From contig DCFY01000041.1 of assembly GCA_002315155.1 (NCBI GenBank), forward strand, positions 2,992-10,785: a stretch of 7,794 nt of DNA, given 5' to 3'. The stretch is from Megamonas sp. UBA1792. GTDB lineage: Bacteria > Bacillota_C > Negativicutes > Selenomonadales > Selenomonadaceae. Each line of letters opens with the position of its first letter. Within the stretch, counting starts at the first letter, position 1. The notes beneath the pieces were generated by a model. It was not told where the DNA came from and searched no databases. It saw only the letters and a program-made list of their open reading frames with translations. This document shows, piece by piece, positions 1 through 5,763 of the stretch. Both the position numbers and the translations under genes were made by a program.

Positions 1-2
1 AA

Positions 3-65
3 CGATATAGGAATGAACTGCTATACTGCGAAATTGGTATGGCAGTTTTTGATGCGAGGGTATAA
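3..65 (+). CDS. Possible 3' end of an upstream gene (partial)
   Basis: Frame 3 is open from the left edge to a TAA at 63-65 and would encode about 20 residues ending in EIGMAVFDARV. The tail has the amphipathic look of the last helix of a TolC-type outer-membrane efflux protein, but twenty residues cannot establish that. Frame 1 is also open, to a TGA at 73-75 (it ends FLMRGYKLI), so even the reading frame is uncertain. Frame 3 is preferred only because its residue pattern looks more like a helical protein end. No terminator hairpin with a T-tract follows. Confidence 0.25.
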   Translation, partial: RYRNELLYCEIGMAVFDARV

Positions 66-288
66 GCTAATCTGACAGATAAGCACCTTGCATCTTTTGA
101 TCATAAAGATATCGTTTACAATAGGAGTATAACTAATTGAATAGTATATACTGAATGGCAGCTAAAACAATTGGTTACTGTCTGCTCAATTATATATGTG
201 AAGAGTATCTTTTCGGAAGCTCTTGCAAAAACAAAGGTTTTCGGCTAGAATGAAGATGTAAGATTGTATGAAAAGGCGGTAAGTGCAA
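66..288. other. AT-rich intergenic region, no gene seen
   Basis: No convincing coding frame crosses these 223 bases; stops are frequent in all + frames, and the minus-strand frames here are antisense to the small gene downstream. It holds a quasi-palindrome at 92-110 (ATCTTT and AAAGAT arms around TGATCAT), a perfect 10-base palindrome AGTATATACT at 143-152, and a possible -10 box TACAAT at 117-122. A Shine-Dalgarno-like AGGAG at 124-128 has no open frame after it. The stretch probably holds the promoter of the small gene pair that follows; it could also hide a small RNA, for which there is no direct evidence. Confidence 0.5.
95..122 (+). promoter_or_regulatory. Weak candidate promoter for the small gene pair
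   Basis: TACAAT (117-122) matches the -10 consensus at five of six bases. The best -35 at acceptable distance is TTTTGA (95-100, 16-base spacer), matching only three of six. The quasi-palindrome 92-110 covers the -35 and part of the spacer, where a repressor could bind. If used, transcription would start near 129 and leave a leader of about 160 bases before the first small gene. This is inference from a weak match. Confidence 0.25.
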
Positions 289-423
289 GTGGATTTTGAA
301 TATTTAGAACCGGAAACCATAGAGCTTTTACTAAGCATTGCTCCGACGGATGCCAGCTTGAAGGAAGAAGGCTGGGACAATACATTGGAATTACAGCTTT
401 TATTGGAAGAGGCGGCGATATGA
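289..423 (+). CDS. Very small acidic protein of unknown function (44 aa)
   Basis: A GTG-started frame of 44 codons ends at TGA 421-423. I do not recognise the product. It is strongly acidic (about twelve Asp/Glu against one Lys), leucine-rich and likely helical, with the stretch LELQLLLEEAAI at the end; no membrane segment or signal peptide is present. GTG 289 is chosen because AAGGCGG (273-279) lies nine bases upstream; GTG 283 is in frame but only three bases away, and a TAA at 280-282 rules out anything earlier. The stop overlaps the start of the next small gene as ATGA, the usual mark of translational coupling. The signal, the coupling and the terminator after the pair support a real gene, but at this length chance is not excluded. 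Confidence 0.55.
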   Translation: MDFEYLEPETIELLLSIAPTDASLKEEGWDNTLELQLLLEEAAI

Positions 424-566
424 GTTTAAAACCAGAAGTGCGGATGAAGCTGCAAGTACAGATTGATGCGCTCAAAAAGCGTATGGAATATGATGCAAAT
501 GATCTTGACTATGAAACGCATCTTCAAGCGGTGCGTGAACTGCAAAAGATTCTTGATCGAAAATAA
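420..566 (+). CDS. Very small charged helical protein of unknown function (48 aa)
   Basis: An ATG frame of 48 codons begins inside the stop of the preceding small gene (ATGA at 420-423) and ends at TAA 564-566. GGAAGAGG at 405-412 is a good ribosome binding site with about seven bases of spacing. The product is unrecognised. It is almost wholly helix-forming and highly charged, with alternating hydrophobic and charged residues (MKLQVQIDALKKRM, then LQAVRELQKILDRK), consistent with a short coiled coil or helical hairpin. It carries about ten Lys/Arg, in contrast to the acidic upstream partner, so the two could interact; that is inference. An intrinsic terminator starts six bases after the stop, so the two small genes look like the 3' end of a transcript. 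Confidence 0.65.
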   Translation: MSLKPEVRMKLQVQIDALKKRMEYDANDLDYETHLQAVRELQKILDRK

Positions 567-571
567 CAAGT

Positions 572-604
572 GCTGCTGAAAGCTTATTTCGGCAGCTTTT
601 CTTT
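572..604 (+). terminator. Intrinsic terminator after the small gene pair
   Basis: GCTGCTGAAA (572-581) pairs with TTTCGGCAGC (587-596) over ten base pairs with one G-U wobble, closing a five-base loop (GCTTA). TTTTCTTT (597-604) follows directly. It lies six bases after the stop of the 48-residue gene. Because the next gene starts only 44 bases later and no good promoter is visible between, partial readthrough may supply that gene. Confidence 0.85.
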
Positions 605-647
605 ATGATGGATAAAAAACAAAAAAACAGAAGGTGGCGGTGTATGT

Positions 648-1199
648 ATGAAGAATTTAATAAAAAAGTTGATAGAGCTTATAAGGTATCCACAGCAAAC
701 AATTCCGGTATTGGCAGCGCAGGGGGTTATGAAGGAAGCAATGGTTGTCGTCAGCACATCGGCGATTGTTTCGGCAGTTTTAGCGGGATTTGTATTCAAG
801 GATATGCCAACGTCAGTCGCGGCAGTCAGCATGGTTGTGATGGTTATTCTGCCGTTTGTAGTATGGGGCGCTGCGGCTTGTATTGCATATTTTTTTGCAC
901 GATTGTTTGGCGGGCAGGGGAGTATGCGGCAGCTTTTGATCGTAATGGGTTATATCAGTGTTTTTGATATAATTGGTCTTATACTGGGAAGTGCGGCAGT
1001 GTCAATCAGTCTGCCTGATTTTTTGCCGATGGTCTGCCGTGTATGGGCACTGTGCCTTTATGTGCTGGCAGTTAAGGAGGTACTTCATCTTCCATTCAAA
1101 AAAGCAATTGCGGCCATTCTGGTACCGGTTTTCTTGCTTATAGGGCTGTTTGTGTTTCTTTTTGTGGCGATTATGAAAGCACAGTTCCTTGGAGCATGA
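648..1199 (+). CDS. YIP1-like polytopic membrane protein
   Basis: A 183-residue integral membrane protein with a short basic N-terminus (KNLIKKLIELIRYP) and about five hydrophobic segments near residues 31-50, 56-84, 97-117, 126-145 and 152-175. The C-terminal part, W133 through YVLAVKEVLHLPFKKAIAAI, matches the pattern typical of bacterial YIP1 proteins (PF04893): a Trp-led helix, then a short basic loop, then a last helix. Length and topology fit that family, whose bacterial members have no firmly established function and no catalytic residues. ATG 648 is favoured by AAGGTGG at 631-637, about ten bases upstream. The gene starts 44 bases after an intrinsic terminator and only an isolated TATGAT (604-609) is seen as a possible -10, so its own promoter is unclear. 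The family assignment is by pattern and could be wrong; that it is a membrane protein is secure. Confidence 0.85.
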   Translation: MKNLIKKLIELIRYPQQTIPVLAAQGVMKEAMVVVSTSAIVSAVLAGFVFKDMPTSVAAVSMVVMVILPFVVWGAAACIAYFFARLFGGQGSMRQLLIVMGYISVFDIIGLILGSAAVSISLPDFLPMVCRVWALCLYVLAVKEVLHLPFKKAIAAILVPVFLLIGLFVFLFVAIMKAQFLGA

Positions 1200-1212
1200 A
1201 AAATACTTTTTC

Positions 1213-1241
1213 TTGTCTGGAGGACTAAAGTATAGTAAAAT
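1213..1241 (+). promoter_or_regulatory. Probable sigma-A promoter of the 1337-2937 operon
   Basis: TTGTCT (1213-1218, four of six to consensus) is separated by 17 bases from TAAAAT (1236-1241, five of six). Transcription would start near 1248, leaving a leader of about 90 bases before the ATG at 1337. It lies just after the YIP1-like gene, where no terminator hairpin is seen, so some readthrough into the operon is also possible. Confidence 0.5.
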
Positions 1242-1336
1242 AGAAATAGTCTGTATTTTGTGAGATGTCGGCAGAAGACTTTCAGAAAAGAACCAGACAG
1301 ATAATGTAGGATAGAAGAAAACTAAGGGGGATTTCC

Positions 1337-1618
1337 ATGTCAGAAAGAATGACGATGCAGGATGTTCTCAAAGAGTACGGGATTCCACAGATTAAGCTGG
1401 ATGTCCATGCAACTCGTGAGGAATGTCTGAAACTCAGAGAAAAGCTTATGGCGATTCGTGATTTGAGCCAAGCGAAGGAACAAGGGTATCTTAATATTGA
1501 CTGTAAGCTATATATCGATGTACACGATATCGATCGCTATTTATCCGGCGAGCTTGATACCTTGGGTGAAATTTATGCATTTCCAGAAGATATTAAAGCA
1601 TTTCGGGAGGAAGAATAA
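1337..1618 (+). CDS. Hypothetical protein (93 aa), unrecognised
   Basis: A soluble 93-residue protein with no signal peptide or membrane segment. I do not recognise the family. Residues 1-50 look helical and charged (QDVLKEYG, then EECLKLREKLMAIRDLSQAKE); residues 51-70 contain beta-like stretches (LNIDCKLYIDVHDIDRYL), and the C-terminus is acidic (FPEDIKAFREEE). Two cysteines (30 and 56) are not in a metal-binding arrangement. The ATG follows a strong AAGGGGG (1324-1330) at six bases spacing. The stop is two bases before the next gene, whose ribosome binding site (GGGAGG, 1605-1610) lies inside this reading frame, so the two are almost certainly co-translated. Its position before a secreted protein and a sugar isomerase gives no specific functional clue. 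Confidence 0.8.
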   Translation: MSERMTMQDVLKEYGIPQIKLDVHATREECLKLREKLMAIRDLSQAKEQGYLNIDCKLYIDVHDIDRYLSGELDTLGEIYAFPEDIKAFREEE

Positions 1619-1620
1619 AA

Positions 1621-2244
1621 ATGAATCTTAAAAAAATAGGGACGATCTTTTTTCTTTGTGTATTTGTCATGACATCAGTGGCATTTGCAGCAAAGGGTGG
1701 TGCACGTATGTCTGCACCAAGGACGACAAGCAACAGTGTAACAACGCAGAAGAATGTATCAGAACCATCAACAAAGACAACGCAGTCGAAGGACTATAAA
1801 CCATCGACCGATGCAAAGTCACTTACGAAAGAAGCACCTGCAACAGGTGCAAAAGCCAATGCAGCAGCTGCTGCAACAAAGAGCAGCACACCATGGGGCG
1901 GCATGATGCGCAACATAGGTCTTCTTGCAGGAGGGATGTTCCTCGGCAGCATGCTCAGTAATTTGTTTGGCATGGGTGGTCTTGGTGGAGTAATGGGAGA
2001 TATTATGGGCCTTCTCGTGAATATTGTTATTTTTGGAGCAGTATTCATGATCGGACGTATACTTTGGAATAAATTCCGCGGACGCTCCAAGGAAAAAAAC
2101 GATAATGTATATCGTAACAACTACGAAACGTCAATGCATCAGCAACCACAGCAGGAACAGCCACAGAAAAAAATTATTGATATCACGCCATCAAACAATG
2201 GCTATGAGGCAAAGAGCAAAGCAGATGAATATCGCAGAAGATAA
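1621..2244 (+). CDS. Secreted/membrane Gly-rich protein resembling the N-terminal half of Tim44-like proteins
   Basis: A 207-residue exported protein. Residues 1-23 form a classical signal peptide (basic MNLKK, hydrophobic core, AFA before a likely cleavage at A24). Residues 25-90 are a low-complexity Ser/Thr/Lys/Ala linker. Residues 92-146 are Gly/Met/Leu-rich and hydrophobic, with one or two possible membrane passes (GLLAGGMFLGSML and LLVNIVIFGAVFMIGRIL). A basic stop (KFRGRSKEK) and a Gln-rich polar tail with a KKIIDI motif follow. The order signal peptide, disordered linker, Gly-rich hydrophobic segment and basic stop is that of bacterial Tim44-like proteins before their C-terminal Tim44 (PF04280) domain; no such domain is present here. 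The resemblance is to architecture, not to a catalytic motif. It is coupled to the preceding gene (two-base gap) and followed after 42 bases by the SIS gene. Confidence 0.8.
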   Translation: MNLKKIGTIFFLCVFVMTSVAFAAKGGARMSAPRTTSNSVTTQKNVSEPSTKTTQSKDYKPSTDAKSLTKEAPATGAKANAAAAATKSSTPWGGMMRNIGLLAGGMFLGSMLSNLFGMGGLGGVMGDIMGLLVNIVIFGAVFMIGRILWNKFRGRSKEKNDNVYRNNYETSMHQQPQQEQPQKKIIDITPSNNGYEAKSKADEYRRR

Positions 2245-2269
2245 AAAAATGCTGCTATTTTATTGAACG

Positions 2270-2276
2270 AAAGGGA
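2270..2276 (+). promoter_or_regulatory. Ribosome binding site deciding the SIS-gene start
   Basis: AAAGGGA lies ten bases before ATG 2287. The longer in-frame possibility, TTG at 2263, has only poly-A and GCTGCTATTTTA upstream with no Shine-Dalgarno, so 2287 is the better start. Confidence 0.65.
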
Positions 2277-2286
2277 CGATGACCAA

Positions 2287-2937
2287 ATGATAAAAGAATC
2301 CACAGTGACTGCAGTTGATGATCTTATCGAACGCTATCCGGCACTTCATGATTGCAGGGACGATATGGTCGCAGCTGTTGCAGCACTCTGTGATAGTTAT
2401 CGCGCGAAGCATAAGCTGCTTATCTGCGGCAATGGCGGTAGTGCGGCAGATTCGGAGCATATTGTGGGAGAACTTATGAAGGGGTTTATTTTGCCGAGAA
2501 AGATCAAGCCGTCCATGCGTGAGGAAATCAAAGCACTTTTTCCAGAACATGCAGACTATTTGGCAGATCATCTGCAAAGTACGCTCCCTGCAATCTCTCT
2601 TGTAAATCAGATTGCACTGAATACAGCGTTTGCAAATGACCAGGCGCCGGATCTGTCGTTTGCACAGCAGGTTCTTGGCATGGGCGAAAAGGGTGATGTG
2701 TTTTTGGGCATTAGTACATCGGGAAATTCGACAAATGTGATCTATGGTGCTGAGATGGCAAAGGTCAAGGGGCTTACGGTTATTACACTTACGGGTGAAG
2801 GTGGCGGTGAGCTCAGGAACATATCGGATATTTGTATTCGTGTGCCGGAAAAAGAAACATATAAGATTCAGGAATATCATTTGCCAGTCTACCATATGCT
2901 CTGTATAGCAGCAGAAAATGAATTCTTTGGTGCATAA
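2287..2937 (+). CDS. SIS-domain phosphosugar isomerase, GmhA-like (phosphoheptose isomerase family)
   Basis: A 216-residue cytoplasmic SIS protein. The phosphate-binding loop CGNGGSAADSEHIVGEL (residues 47-63) and the second SIS signature ISTSGNSTNV (142-151) are both intact. The C-terminal KIQEYHLPVYHMLC (193-206) matches the QExH helix of GmhA, which supplies active-site residues in sedoheptulose-7-phosphate isomerase. Between the two SIS motifs is a longer middle segment (about 70-135) with the run SLVNQIALNTAFAND, which I recall from a GmhA-related subgroup of Firmicutes and Bacteroidetes proteins. GmhA proper makes D-glycero-D-manno-heptose 7-phosphate for LPS or S-layer sugars; whether this enzyme uses that substrate cannot be read from the sequence. 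ATG 2287 is preferred over TTG 2263. It is the last gene of its operon, ending at a terminator eight bases downstream. Confidence 0.9.
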   Translation: MIKESTVTAVDDLIERYPALHDCRDDMVAAVAALCDSYRAKHKLLICGNGGSAADSEHIVGELMKGFILPRKIKPSMREEIKALFPEHADYLADHLQSTLPAISLVNQIALNTAFANDQAPDLSFAQQVLGMGEKGDVFLGISTSGNSTNVIYGAEMAKVKGLTVITLTGEGGGELRNISDICIRVPEKETYKIQEYHLPVYHMLCIAAENEFFGA

Positions 2938-2945
2938 AAATGGAT

Positions 2946-2975
2946 GGTGCCGCATTATGAAGCGGCACCTTTTTT
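2946..2975 (+). terminator. Intrinsic terminator of the SIS-gene operon
   Basis: GGTGCCGC (2946-2953) pairs perfectly with GCGGCACC (2962-2969) around an eight-base loop, followed at once by six T (2970-2975). It sits eight bases after the SIS-gene stop and separates this operon from the phosphohexomutase gene. Confidence 0.92.
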
Positions 2976-3035
2976 GCGTTGTTTCTTTATTTTTGTTCTA
3001 GATACAGGTGATATGAAATAAAAATATTGTTTTAG

Positions 3036-3047
3036 ATATTATAATAT
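3036..3047. promoter_or_regulatory. 12-base AT palindrome next to the phosphohexomutase start
   Basis: ATATTATAATAT is a perfect 12-base palindrome that ends immediately before the ribosome binding site GGAGGT (3048-3053) of the gene at 3060. It contains a consensus TATAAT (3040-3045), but no -35 lies 16-18 bases upstream, and a start about seven bases downstream would cut into the ribosome binding site. It may be an operator, or simply AT-rich spacer. The gene must have a promoter in 2976-3059, but I cannot place it with confidence. Confidence 0.3.
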
Positions 3048-3059
3048 GGAGGTAGTTTT

Positions 3060-4568
3060 ATGATTTCAGAAAAAGCGATGATGAATCTCCAGAATGGCAG
3101 TGATGTACGTGGTGTTGCGACAGCGGGGGTTGCAGATGAGCCTGTAACACTGTTCCCAGAGGCCGCAAATCGTATCGTGGCTGCTTTTGTGAAGTTTTTG
3201 GTAAAAAAAACAGGTAAGAGTGCGGCGGATTTGAAAGTTGCTGTAGGGCATGACTCCCGTATATCAGCAAATAGTCTGAGGGAGGAAGCACTCCGGGGAA
3301 TCGTGTCAGAAGGGGCTGCAGCAGTTGACTGCGGACTCGCGTCGACACCAGCGATGTTTATGTCAATTGTATTCAATGAAACGAATATGGATGGATCTAT
3401 TATGATTACGGCAAGTCATTTGCCGTATAATCGAAACGGGCTTAAGTTTTTCACTGAAGATGGTGGGCTTGAAAAAAGCGAAATCACTGAAGTGTTAAAA
3501 CTGGCTGTCGAAGGCAGGCAGCAGATTGTGGATATTACGGCGGTGGAAAAGGTCAATCTTATCGAACTCTATGCCAAAAATCTTTGCCGAAAGATCTGTG
3601 AAGGCATTAAGGCAGCAGACTATGCACATCCGCTCAAAGGTATGCATATTGTTGTCGACGCTGGTAATGGTGCGGGTGGATTTTTTGCAGCGAAGGTACT
3701 CGACGTGCTTGGGGCGGATACATCAGGCAGTCTGTTTCTTGATCCGGACGGATATTTCCCCAATCATATTCCAAATCCGGAAAATCAGCAGGCAATGGAT
3801 GCAATCCGGGGGGCTGTTCTCAGCAGCAAGGCAGATCTTGGTATTATTTTTGATACAGATGTTGATCGTATGTCAGCAGTTTTGCCGGATGGGGAACAGC
3901 TAAATCGCAATGCACTCATTGCTATGATGGCTGCAATTCTTGCACCGGATTATCCAGGCAGTACGATTATTACGGATTCGGTTACATCTGACGAACTGGC
4001 AACATTCATTGAGAAAGATCTTAAGCTTAAACATCATCGCTTTAAACGTGGTTATAAGAATGTTATTGATGAATGCAAGCGTCTTAATAAAGCTGGTACA
4101 GTATCGCCGCTTGCGATTGAAACATCAGGTCACGGTGCACTCAGTGAAAATTACTATCTTGATGATGGAGCTTATCTTGCAGTGAAGATGCTTATTGCAG
4201 CTGCCAGAGCAAAGCAGGATGGCAGGGCTTTTGGCGATCTTATCAAAACATTGGGATATCCGGCGGAAAGTGTGGAATACCGTCTTAGGATTAAAACGGA
4301 GGATTTCCATACGTATGGTGAAGAAGTTCTGGCGACATTTACGCAGCGTGCTGAAACTGCTGGACTGAAATTCGTGTCGCCGTCGTATGAAGGCGTGCGT
4401 ATTGTATTTGCTAAGGGCTGGGCACTTCTGCGTATGTCCTTGCATGATCCTAATATGCCGTTGAATATTGAGGGTAAAGAAGTCGGTGAATGCAAAAAAA
4501 TTGCTGCACAGGTTAAAAATCTTCTACGAGGTTTTGAGGCTCTTGATTTGAGTGCATTTGATAAATGA
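3060..4568 (+). CDS. Phosphohexomutase (phosphomannomutase/phosphoglucomutase type)
   Basis: A 502-residue cytoplasmic enzyme of the alpha-D-phosphohexomutase superfamily, interconverting hexose 6-phosphate and hexose 1-phosphate via a phosphoserine. All four domains are visible: N-terminal GSDVRGVA (13-20); the catalytic loop MITASHLPYNRNGLKFF (115-131) with S119 as phospho-acceptor; the metal-binding loop DTDVDR (265-270, D265, D267, D269); the sugar-recognition loop ETSGHGALSENYYLDDGAYLA (354-374); and a C-terminal phosphate-contact region with EGVRIVF (444-450) and WALLRMS (454-460). HLPYNRNG replaces the common HNPxxxNG, which I associate with a subgroup including plant and algal chloroplast-type homologues; this is from memory. 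Length is normal. Substrate (mannose, glucose or N-acetylglucosamine phosphate) cannot be fixed, though it differs from typical GlmM. GGAGGT six bases before ATG 3060 fixes the start. The gene stands alone between two terminators; the sugar isomerase upstream is a thematic neighbour. Confidence 0.93.
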   Translation: MISEKAMMNLQNGSDVRGVATAGVADEPVTLFPEAANRIVAAFVKFLVKKTGKSAADLKVAVGHDSRISANSLREEALRGIVSEGAAAVDCGLASTPAMFMSIVFNETNMDGSIMITASHLPYNRNGLKFFTEDGGLEKSEITEVLKLAVEGRQQIVDITAVEKVNLIELYAKNLCRKICEGIKAADYAHPLKGMHIVVDAGNGAGGFFAAKVLDVLGADTSGSLFLDPDGYFPNHIPNPENQQAMDAIRGAVLSSKADLGIIFDTDVDRMSAVLPDGEQLNRNALIAMMAAILAPDYPGSTIITDSVTSDELATFIEKDLKLKHHRFKRGYKNVIDECKRLNKAGTVSPLAIETSGHGALSENYYLDDGAYLAVKMLIAAARAKQDGRAFGDLIKTLGYPAESVEYRLRIKTEDFHTYGEEVLATFTQRAETAGLKFVSPSYEGVRIVFAKGWALLRMSLHDPNMPLNIEGKEVGECKKIAAQVKNLLRGFEALDLSAFDK

Positions 4569-4578
4569 ACTAAAGTGA

Positions 4579-4620
4579 CAAACAGACCGGTATCATTTTG
4601 ATGCTGGTCTGTTTGGTTTT
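4579..4620 (+). terminator. Intrinsic terminator after the phosphohexomutase gene
   Basis: A long hairpin with arms 4579-4595 and 4599-4615 (17 base pairs including two G-U wobbles) closes a three-base loop. The outer nine bases AAACAGACC and GGTCTGTTT pair perfectly. The T-tract is modest (GTTTT after the stem). It begins ten bases after the stop codon. Confidence 0.85.
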
Positions 4621-4642
4621 GCCGGACTTTTACAGAATAGCT

Positions 4643-4671
4643 TTGTATTTAAGGTGAAAGTATAATATAAT
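4643..4671 (+). promoter_or_regulatory. Probable promoter of the yybS-gdpP-rplI operon
   Basis: TTGTAT (4643-4648) and a perfect TATAAT (4666-4671) are separated by 17 bases; an overlapping second TATAAT lies at 4661-4666. Transcription would start near 4678, giving a leader of about 110 bases before yybS. The -35 is weak (three of six), so activation or another sigma factor is possible. A 9-base inverted repeat (4618-4626 and 4708-4716) flanks the promoter. Confidence 0.55.
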
Positions 4672-4789
4672 TGTAGAGGATTGGATAAACAGGAGCAGGA
4701 CGAATCATCCGGCAAATTTTTTGCAATAGAAGGAAGTCTGCTGGCAGGATAGAATATAATGGGGTACGGAAGCTTGAAAGGGTGGAGAA

Positions 4790-5752
4790 ATGGTTAATCA
4801 TAAAATAACATCAATGACGGAGAGCGGACTGCTGGCGGCGATGACTGTAATCATGGCACTTATCGCGGTCTATGTTCCGGTTGTTGGTGCGCTTGCAGCA
4901 CTGATCTGGCCATTGCCGGTTATTGTGCTTATTGTGCGGCATGGCCTGCGTTGGGGCATTATGTCGATTTTTGTATCGGGTGTGCTTATGGCGGTTCTTT
5001 TAGAACCGATATTGTCACTGCGTATGGTCATTGCCTTCGCACCGGTTGGAATTATGCTGGGAATAGGCTATCGCAGGGGATTCTCAACTACAAAAATATT
5101 TTTGACGACGATTGTTGTCTCGATTGTGGCAAAGCTTGTAGCACTGGGACTTGTCTTTGCGATGACGAATATCAATCCACTTAATATGCAGGTAGATATG
5201 ATGAAGGATGCATTCAATGATTCGATTGATATTTATCGAGATATGAACATGAATGAGGAACAGATTGAGCAAACAGCAAATGCTTTTGCGCAGAGTATGC
5301 AGATTGTATCCATACTGATGCCGCTGATTGTTGTACTTATGGGCCTGCTTGATACCTTTATTAATTTTATTGTTGCGGGTAAGGTCCTACGGCGTCTGGG
5401 AATGTCAGATGTACCTGAATTTCCACCATTCAGACAGTGGCATTTACCAAAAGTGTTTATCTATCTCTATGGTTTTGGCCTTGTTGGGATGTATTGGGGG
5501 GGCACACGTCAAATTGACCTCTTGTATCAGATTGCAATGAATATGAATATGCTCGCGACTTTTGTTGGTTTAATACAGGGGCTGTCTTTATTTCAATACT
5601 GGGCGGAACAGGCACATTTGTCAAAATTTGTGCGATGGATTATACTTATCCTTATACTGTTTAATGGAATGTTTGCACAAATACTGGCATTTACCGGTCT
5701 TTTTGACATGGTCTTTGATTATCGACGCCGTTTTGGACAAAAAAATGGATAA
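4790..5752 (+). CDS. yybS: YybS family (DUF2232) polytopic membrane protein
   Basis: A 320-residue membrane protein with about nine hydrophobic segments, roughly at 12-29, 31-50, 55-72, 78-96, 102-126, 170-195, 221-236, 245-266 and 281-308. A polar stretch (130-168, rich in Asp, Glu, Asn and Met) lies between the fifth and sixth. The ending GLFDMVFDYRRR (303-314) is characteristic of DUF2232 proteins, which end with a short FD-x-RR tail after the last helix. Length (about 310-320) and position directly before gdpP match YybS of Bacillus and other Firmicutes. The function of the family is not established; context suggests a link to c-di-AMP or envelope physiology. ATG 4790 follows AAAGGGTGGAG at 4777-4787. 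The coding sequence contains a seven-G tract (5496-5502) at residues 236-238. The gap to gdpP is 23 bases, so they are co-transcribed. Confidence 0.93.
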   Translation: MVNHKITSMTESGLLAAMTVIMALIAVYVPVVGALAALIWPLPVIVLIVRHGLRWGIMSIFVSGVLMAVLLEPILSLRMVIAFAPVGIMLGIGYRRGFSTTKIFLTTIVVSIVAKLVALGLVFAMTNINPLNMQVDMMKDAFNDSIDIYRDMNMNEEQIEQTANAFAQSMQIVSILMPLIVVLMGLLDTFINFIVAGKVLRRLGMSDVPEFPPFRQWHLPKVFIYLYGFGLVGMYWGGTRQIDLLYQIAMNMNMLATFVGLIQGLSLFQYWAEQAHLSKFVRWIILILILFNGMFAQILAFTGLFDMVFDYRRRFGQKNG

Positions 5753-5763
5753 TGATTTGAAAT

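Noticed and set aside
245..475. Minus-strand frames opposite the two micro-genes
   Set aside because: The minus-strand products are Ser/Cys-rich and unordered. The + strand pair has ribosome binding sites, coupling and a downstream terminator in the right direction.
605..967. 120-codon + strand frame overlapping the YIP1-like gene
   Set aside because: Out of frame with the membrane protein, Cys/Gly-rich, and without a good ribosome binding site; the membrane-protein frame is far more protein-like.
1214..1299. TGTCTGG (1214-1220) and CCAGACA (1293-1299) inverted repeat
   Set aside because: Seven bases at 72 bases distance is expected by chance in this length, and the first arm overlaps the predicted -35, so it would not be in the transcript.
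2263..2286. TTG 2263 as the start of the SIS gene
   Set aside because: No Shine-Dalgarno before it; ATG 2287 has AAAGGGA at a suitable distance and gives a normal N-terminus.
2260..2955. 231-codon open frame on the minus strand
   Set aside because: It lies wholly opposite the SIS isomerase gene, has a Cys/His-rich composition typical of an antisense frame, and the + strand protein has intact family motifs.
4755..4760. TATAAT as a second promoter close to yybS
   Set aside because: No -35 element at 15-19 bases upstream and no extended -10; TTGCAA at 4721 is 28 bases away.
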